Source: DASYXW01 sp035934405 (lineage in GTDB: Bacteria > Acidobacteriota > Terriglobia > UBA7540). Taken from it: a stretch of DNA of 24,486 nt. Position numbers and translations under genes: made by a program. Below are positions 22,471-24,486 of the stretch, in pieces. The stretch spans positions 1 through 24,486 of the forward strand of contig DASYXW010000022.1 in assembly GCA_035934405.1 (NCBI GenBank), written 5' to 3'. Below the pieces are notes generated by a model. That model saw only the letters and a program-made list of their open reading frames with translations, was not told where the DNA came from and made no database searches. Each line of letters begins with the position of its first letter. Positions within the stretch are counted from its first letter, which is position 1.

Positions 22471-22549
22471 GGGGCGCGGACCCCGAAGGATCAACGCGCC
22501 CCCGGCTCGCAGTAGGGAGGCGAAGGGGTAGAACTCCCGTGCGCGAGCC
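22471..22549. other. Two adjacent GC-rich hairpins, possible structured RNA
   Basis: Hairpin 1 pairs GGGGCGCG (22471-22478) with CGCGCCCC (22495-22502) around a 16-base loop. One base later hairpin 2 pairs GGCTCGC (22504-22510) with GCGAGCC (22543-22549). After a symmetric 4x4 internal loop it continues with GGGAG (22515-22519) pairing CTCCC (22534-22538). It is not a tRNA and matches no RNA family I know. It lies in the 609-base gene-free region between ftsZ and the first selenoprotein gene. The strand is undetermined. Confidence 0.45.
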
Positions 22550-22599
22550 CTTAGAGAAAGTAGAGCACTAAGAATGCTTTTGTCAATACCGATTTCGCC

Positions 22600-22769
22600 G
22601 TGGCGCCGGCATCTTGCCGGCTGAGCGGGAGAAGTGGCGCCGGCATCTTGCCGGTTGAGCGGGAGAAGCGGCACCGGCATCTTGCAGGCTGAGCGGAGGA
22701 AGTAGCGCCGGCATCTTGCCGGCCGAGCGGGAGAAGTAGCACCGGCATCTTGCCGGCTGACAAGGAGAT
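22600..22769. repeat. Five-copy 34-bp tandem array upstream of selenoprotein gene 1
   Basis: Units begin at 22600, 22634, 22668, 22702 and 22736. Each has the palindromic core CGCCGGCATCTTGCCGGC or a close variant, followed by TGAGCGGGAGAA. There is no unique spacer between units, so it is not a CRISPR array. In the fifth unit the tail has changed to TGACAAGGAGATTGC, and its AAGGAG is the ribosome site of the next gene. The core is the same as in the murD-ftsW and murC-ftsQ gaps. Confidence 0.92.
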
Positions 22770-22772
22770 TGC

Positions 22773-23393
22773 ATGGAACCCATTTTCTTACCCGACGTCG
22801 AACGCGCCGCCCAGGCCAGCCCCGCCCATGAGCAGTTCGCGGCCCTGGAGGCCCAGGGCATCCCCGTGCCGCAGATTCTCTACCTTCTCGCTTTCAAGCC
22901 GCGCATGACCGCGCACCTGTCGCGGTTCACCCAGGAGGTGATGCGCGGACCCTCGCCGCTCTCGCCCGCCCAGCGCGAACTGATTGCGGCCTTCACTTCC
23001 AGCCGCAACCAGTGCCCGTTTTGAATCGGCGCTCACGCCGCGGTCGCGGCGGAACTTGCCCACGATCACGCCCGGGTGGAAGCGGTGCTGCGGGACTACC
23101 GCACGGCGCCGATCTCCGACGCCGAAAAAGCGCTCTTGAAGTTCATCGACAAGGTGAACCGCGAGTCCCACCGCATCCGCCGCGACGACGTGGAAGAGGC
23201 CCGGCGCGCCGGCTGGTCTGACGAGGCCCTCTACGACGCCATCACGGTTTGCGCCATATTCAATTTTTACAACCGCTGGGTGGACGCCACCGGCGTCCAG
23301 CAGATGTCGGCGTTCGGCTACCGGATGTCCGGCCATCGCCTGGCCACCGAAGGCTACGCTCCGCCCTCGGAGGGCTCAGTGGTTGGTTCTTGA
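22773..23393 (+). CDS. AhpD-like (CMD-fold) peroxidase-related selenoprotein, copy 1
   Basis: Read through the in-frame TGA at 23022-23024, this is a 206-residue alpha-helical protein of the AhpD/carboxymuconolactone decarboxylase superfamily. The active-site segment is RELIAAFTSSRNQCPF-U-IGAH, with Cys81, selenocysteine 84 and His88. Family AhpD has C-x-x-C-x-x-x-H plus a Glu 12 residues before the first Cys; here that is Glu69, and Sec replaces the resolving/peroxidatic second Cys. The frame stays open for 122 codons after the TGA with conserved sequence (AGWSDEALYDAIT, FNFYNRWVDATGV) shared with copy 2. AAGGAG lies 5 bases before the ATG. The final stop is also TGA. Likely role: thiol-dependent reduction of peroxides or similar redox work in the cytoplasm; the substrate is unknown. 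Reading it as a broken gene is less likely because copy 2 has TGA at the same codon. Confidence 0.87.
23025..23051 (+). promoter_or_regulatory. Candidate SECIS hairpin of selenoprotein 1
   Basis: A perfect 6-bp stem CGCCGC (23036-23041) with GCGGCG (23046-23051) closes the tetraloop GGTC (GGUC in RNA). The loop begins 17 bases after the TGA. Bacterial SECIS elements lie immediately 3' of the UGA with a small apical loop starting with G, and GGUC resembles the loop bound by SelB in E. coli formate dehydrogenase mRNA. The hairpin lies within the coding frame, as expected in bacteria. Confidence 0.65.
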
Positions 23394-23440
23394 GAATTAT
23401 GAATCGTGAATGGTGAATGTTGAATTGCAAGGACGGGGTC

Positions 23441-23613
23441 TGAGCTGGGCAGCGCCGAGTCTCGCGTCTCAGGGACTCGGCGGCCGGTGAACGGTTTCCC
23501 AAAGGAAAGCCGCAGACTTCGAACAGCGCGAAGTCCGGCGTCGTTATAGATGCGCTATCTCGCTCCTGCCCGGTTCGATTAGAATCGGGCTGGGAGATCT
23601 CACACGGGTGTGA
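23441..23613 (+). ncRNA. Candidate cis-regulatory structured RNA with two alternative folds
   Basis: Outer helix P1 pairs 23441-23452 with 23566-23577 (12 bp, three G-U). It encloses hairpin CGCCGAGTC/GACTCGGCG (23453-23461 with 23474-23482), a bulged hairpin CGGTTTCC/GGAAAGCCG (23492-23512) and hairpin GACTTCG/CGAAGTC (23515-23535). The 3' strand of P1 can instead form hairpin GCCCGGTTC/GAATCGGGC (23568-23590), so the two folds exclude each other. A last small palindrome, TCACACGGGTGTGA (23600-23613), sits against the ATG of the zinc-ribbon gene; folding it would bring GGGAGA (23592-23597) to ribosome-site distance. This is switch-like, but it was found by eye only, and GC-rich DNA makes pairing easy. 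Positions 23394-23440 hold a degenerate GTGAAT array. Confidence 0.4.
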
Positions 23614-23614
23614 T

Positions 23615-23785
23615 ATGTCGCGTAAAATTAGCCGTCAACGACGTTGGCAACTTAAAAGACTCGCCGCCGGACTGTGTCAAAATTGTGGCAAAAAGCGGAC
23701 TTCCTACGCCTTGTATTGCGATTCCTGCCGCGAGAAGAATCTTCTAGCCCTTAGAAAGTCCCGAGCCGCTCGGAAGCTGAGGTAG
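23615..23785 (+). CDS. Small basic zinc-ribbon protein
   Basis: A 56-residue frame between the two selenoprotein genes, short enough to be lost to usual length cut-offs. Residues 1-18 are basic (MSRKISRQRRWQLKRLAA). A four-cysteine knuckle follows: Cys21-x-x-Cys24-Gly and Cys35-x-x-Cys38, separated by KKRTSYALY. The tail is again basic (LRKSRAARKLR). The C-x-x-C-G-K-x-R...Y-C-x-x-C spacing is that of small zinc ribbons, which often bind nucleic acid; the target is unknown. Codon use is more AT-rich than in its neighbours (AAAATTAGC, TGTCAAAATTGTGGC), which may indicate transfer. The ATG lies one base after a perfect palindrome, and a terminator follows its TAG at once, so it looks like a separate transcription unit. 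Confidence 0.7.
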   Translation: MSRKISRQRRWQLKRLAAGLCQNCGKKRTSYALYCDSCREKNLLALRKSRAARKLR

Positions 23786-23828
23786 CGCAGAGCCTTGTGT
23801 CTTTCGAGACTCTGCGGCTTTTTCTTTC
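23786..23828 (+). terminator. Rho-independent terminator after the zinc-ribbon gene
   Basis: CGCAGAG (23786-23792) pairs with CTCTGCG (23810-23816). Inside it GTCT-TTCG-AGAC forms a stem with a UUCG tetraloop, so the hairpin can be drawn with a bulge on the 5' side. GGCTTTTTCTTTCT follows as the U-tract. It starts on the base after the TAG stop and ends about 35 bases before selenoprotein gene 2. Confidence 0.8.
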
Positions 23829-23862
23829 TGAGAACCGACGACTGACAACCGAGGACCGAATT

Positions 23863-24483
23863 ATGGACCCCATGTTTCTCCACGATGTCGAAGCCAGCCC
23901 CGGCGGCGGCCCCTACGCCGGACTGATTCGCGCCGCGCGCGCCGCTGGCCCCGCCCCGAACGTGTCGGGGCCCGTCTCGCAGATCTTTCACCTCTTTGCC
24001 TTCAAGCCGCGGATGACCGATCACCTCGCGCGGTTCACCCAGGAAGTCATGCGCGGCCCCTCGCCCCTGAGCCCCGGCCTGCGCGAGCTGATCGCCGCCT
24101 TCACCTCCGCCGAGAACCGTTGTCCCTATTGAATCCGCTCCCGCGGAGCGGCTGCGGCGCAGTTGCTGAAGAATCCCGAACTGGTTCAGTCGGTGCTCGC
24201 GGACTACCGCAACTCGCCGCTCTCCGCCGCCGAGAAGGCGCTCTTCGCCTTTGTGGCCAAAGTGAACGGCAGCTCGAATCAGATTCGTCGCGAGGATGTA
24301 GATGAGGCGAAGCGCGCCGGCTGGTCCGACGAGGCCCTCTACGACGCCATCACCGTTGCCGCGCTCTTCAATTTTTTCAACCGCTGGGTGGACGCGTCCG
24401 GCGTCCACGAAATGTCCGCCGAGGCTCACGAGGCCTCCGGCAAACGGCTGGCCCAGTTCGGCTACGTCCCGCCCTCGACTTGA
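23863..24483 (+). CDS. AhpD-like (CMD-fold) peroxidase-related selenoprotein, copy 2
   Basis: Read through the in-frame TGA at 24130-24132, this gives 206 residues, the same length as copy 1 and clearly paralogous: MDPMFLHDVE against MEPIFLPDVE, LARFTQEVMRGPSPLSP and GWSDEALYDAIT in both. The active-site segment is RELIAAFTSAENRCPY-U-IRSR, with Cys87 and selenocysteine 90. The position of the AhpD histidine, four after the second Cys, is Arg94 here. ATG 23863 is chosen because it aligns with the copy 1 start and has GAGGA 7 bases upstream; an ATG-like start at 23797 would translate terminator sequence. Six residues around PNVSGP come from an inserted palindrome and explain why Sec is at 90 rather than 84. 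The final stop is TGA at 24481. Function is probably redox, possibly altered from copy 1. Confidence 0.85.
23953..23971. repeat. Palindromic repeat inside selenoprotein gene 2
   Basis: GCCCCGA (23953-23959) and TCGGGGC (23965-23971) flank ACGTG. The arms match the GCCCCGAT/ATCGGGGC palindrome of the 86-bp repeats after ftsZ. Relative to copy 1, an in-frame 18-base insertion falls exactly here. Confidence 0.7.
24135..24166 (+). promoter_or_regulatory. Candidate SECIS hairpins of selenoprotein 2
   Basis: Two overlapping options lie just after the TGA. One is a perfect 7-bp stem CCGCTCC/GGAGCGG (24135-24141 with 24145-24151), whose loop CGC starts 9 bases after the TGA. The other is GCGGCTGC paired with GCAGTTGC (24148-24155 with 24159-24166, two G-U), with loop GGC starting 23 bases after the TGA. 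The second fits the usual bacterial SECIS distance and G-first loop better. They cannot form together. Confidence 0.5.
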
Positions 24484-24486
24484 CAT

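Noticed and set aside
22600..22769. Five-copy 34-bp array as a CRISPR
   Set aside because: Units are head to tail without unique spacers, and the same core occurs singly elsewhere in the window.
22185..22861. Several minus-strand open frames across the repeat region
   Set aside because: They are translations of the 86-bp and 34-bp repeats (recurrent RQDAGAT-type peptides) and have no independent support.
22773..23024. Selenoprotein 1 as a truncated gene ending at TGA 23022, with a separate downstream gene
   Set aside because: The frame is continuous for 122 codons, the homologous TGA recurs in copy 2, and the downstream half has no start with a ribosome site.
23569..23589. GGTTCGATTAGAATC segment as the T-arm of a tRNA (for example tRNA-Sec)
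   Set aside because: The stem around TTCGATT does not close with 5 bp, no acceptor or anticodon arm with TCA fits, and no CCA end is present.

Overview
The window is high-GC bacterial DNA built around a division and cell wall (dcw) cluster: mraZ-rsmH-ftsL-ftsI-murE-murF-mraY-murD-ftsW-murG-[membrane protein]-murC-ftsQ-ftsA-ftsZ, all on the + strand from about 3.75 to 22.2 kb. The gene order, the absence of murB and ddl from the cluster, and the many short degenerate intergenic repeats (TCCAAAA heptamers, CAGGTGTCAGG-type arrays, CCGGCATCTTGCCGGC palindromes) fit an acidobacterium best. That assignment is inferred from pattern; no rRNA is present to confirm it. MurE carries the DNPR motif, so peptidoglycan with meso-diaminopimelate is expected.

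Layout. Positions 1-3117 hold four minus-strand genes outside the cluster: a partial gene, a polytopic membrane protein, an SH3b-repeat membrane protein and an exported lactonase-like beta-propeller. Positions 3118-3643 are non-coding apart from a decayed IS3-type transposase fragment. A sigma70-like promoter followed by four phased TGG decamers, a probable MraZ operator, starts the dcw cluster. Repeats have entered several dcw gaps and in places supply coding sequence: the RsmH N-terminus and probably the C-terminal ends of RsmH and of the inserted membrane protein. A 22-bp perfect inverted repeat separates ftsA from ftsZ. MurD has an unusual C-terminal tail of about 165 residues ending in QASLF, which resembles a beta-clamp-binding peptide.

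Positions 22164-22772 are repeats (86-bp and 34-bp tandem arrays) around two GC-rich hairpins. The most interesting region is 22773-24483. Two tandem AhpD-like genes each carry an in-frame TGA exactly where the second cysteine of the CxxC redox motif should be (CPF-TGA and CPY-TGA). The frame stays open after the TGA with conserved sequence, and hairpins follow it at bacterial SECIS distance. I read both as 206-residue selenoproteins with a CxxU active site. Between them lie a highly structured RNA-like segment with two mutually exclusive folds, a 56-residue zinc-ribbon protein missed by length cut-offs, and a terminator.

How the genes work together: MraZ regulates the cluster. MurC-F, MraY and MurG make lipid II, with MurB and Ddl presumably encoded elsewhere. 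FtsW and FtsI polymerise and cross-link septal peptidoglycan. FtsL and FtsQ link them to the FtsA-FtsZ ring. The selenoprotein locus is probably an independent peroxide or thiol redox module.
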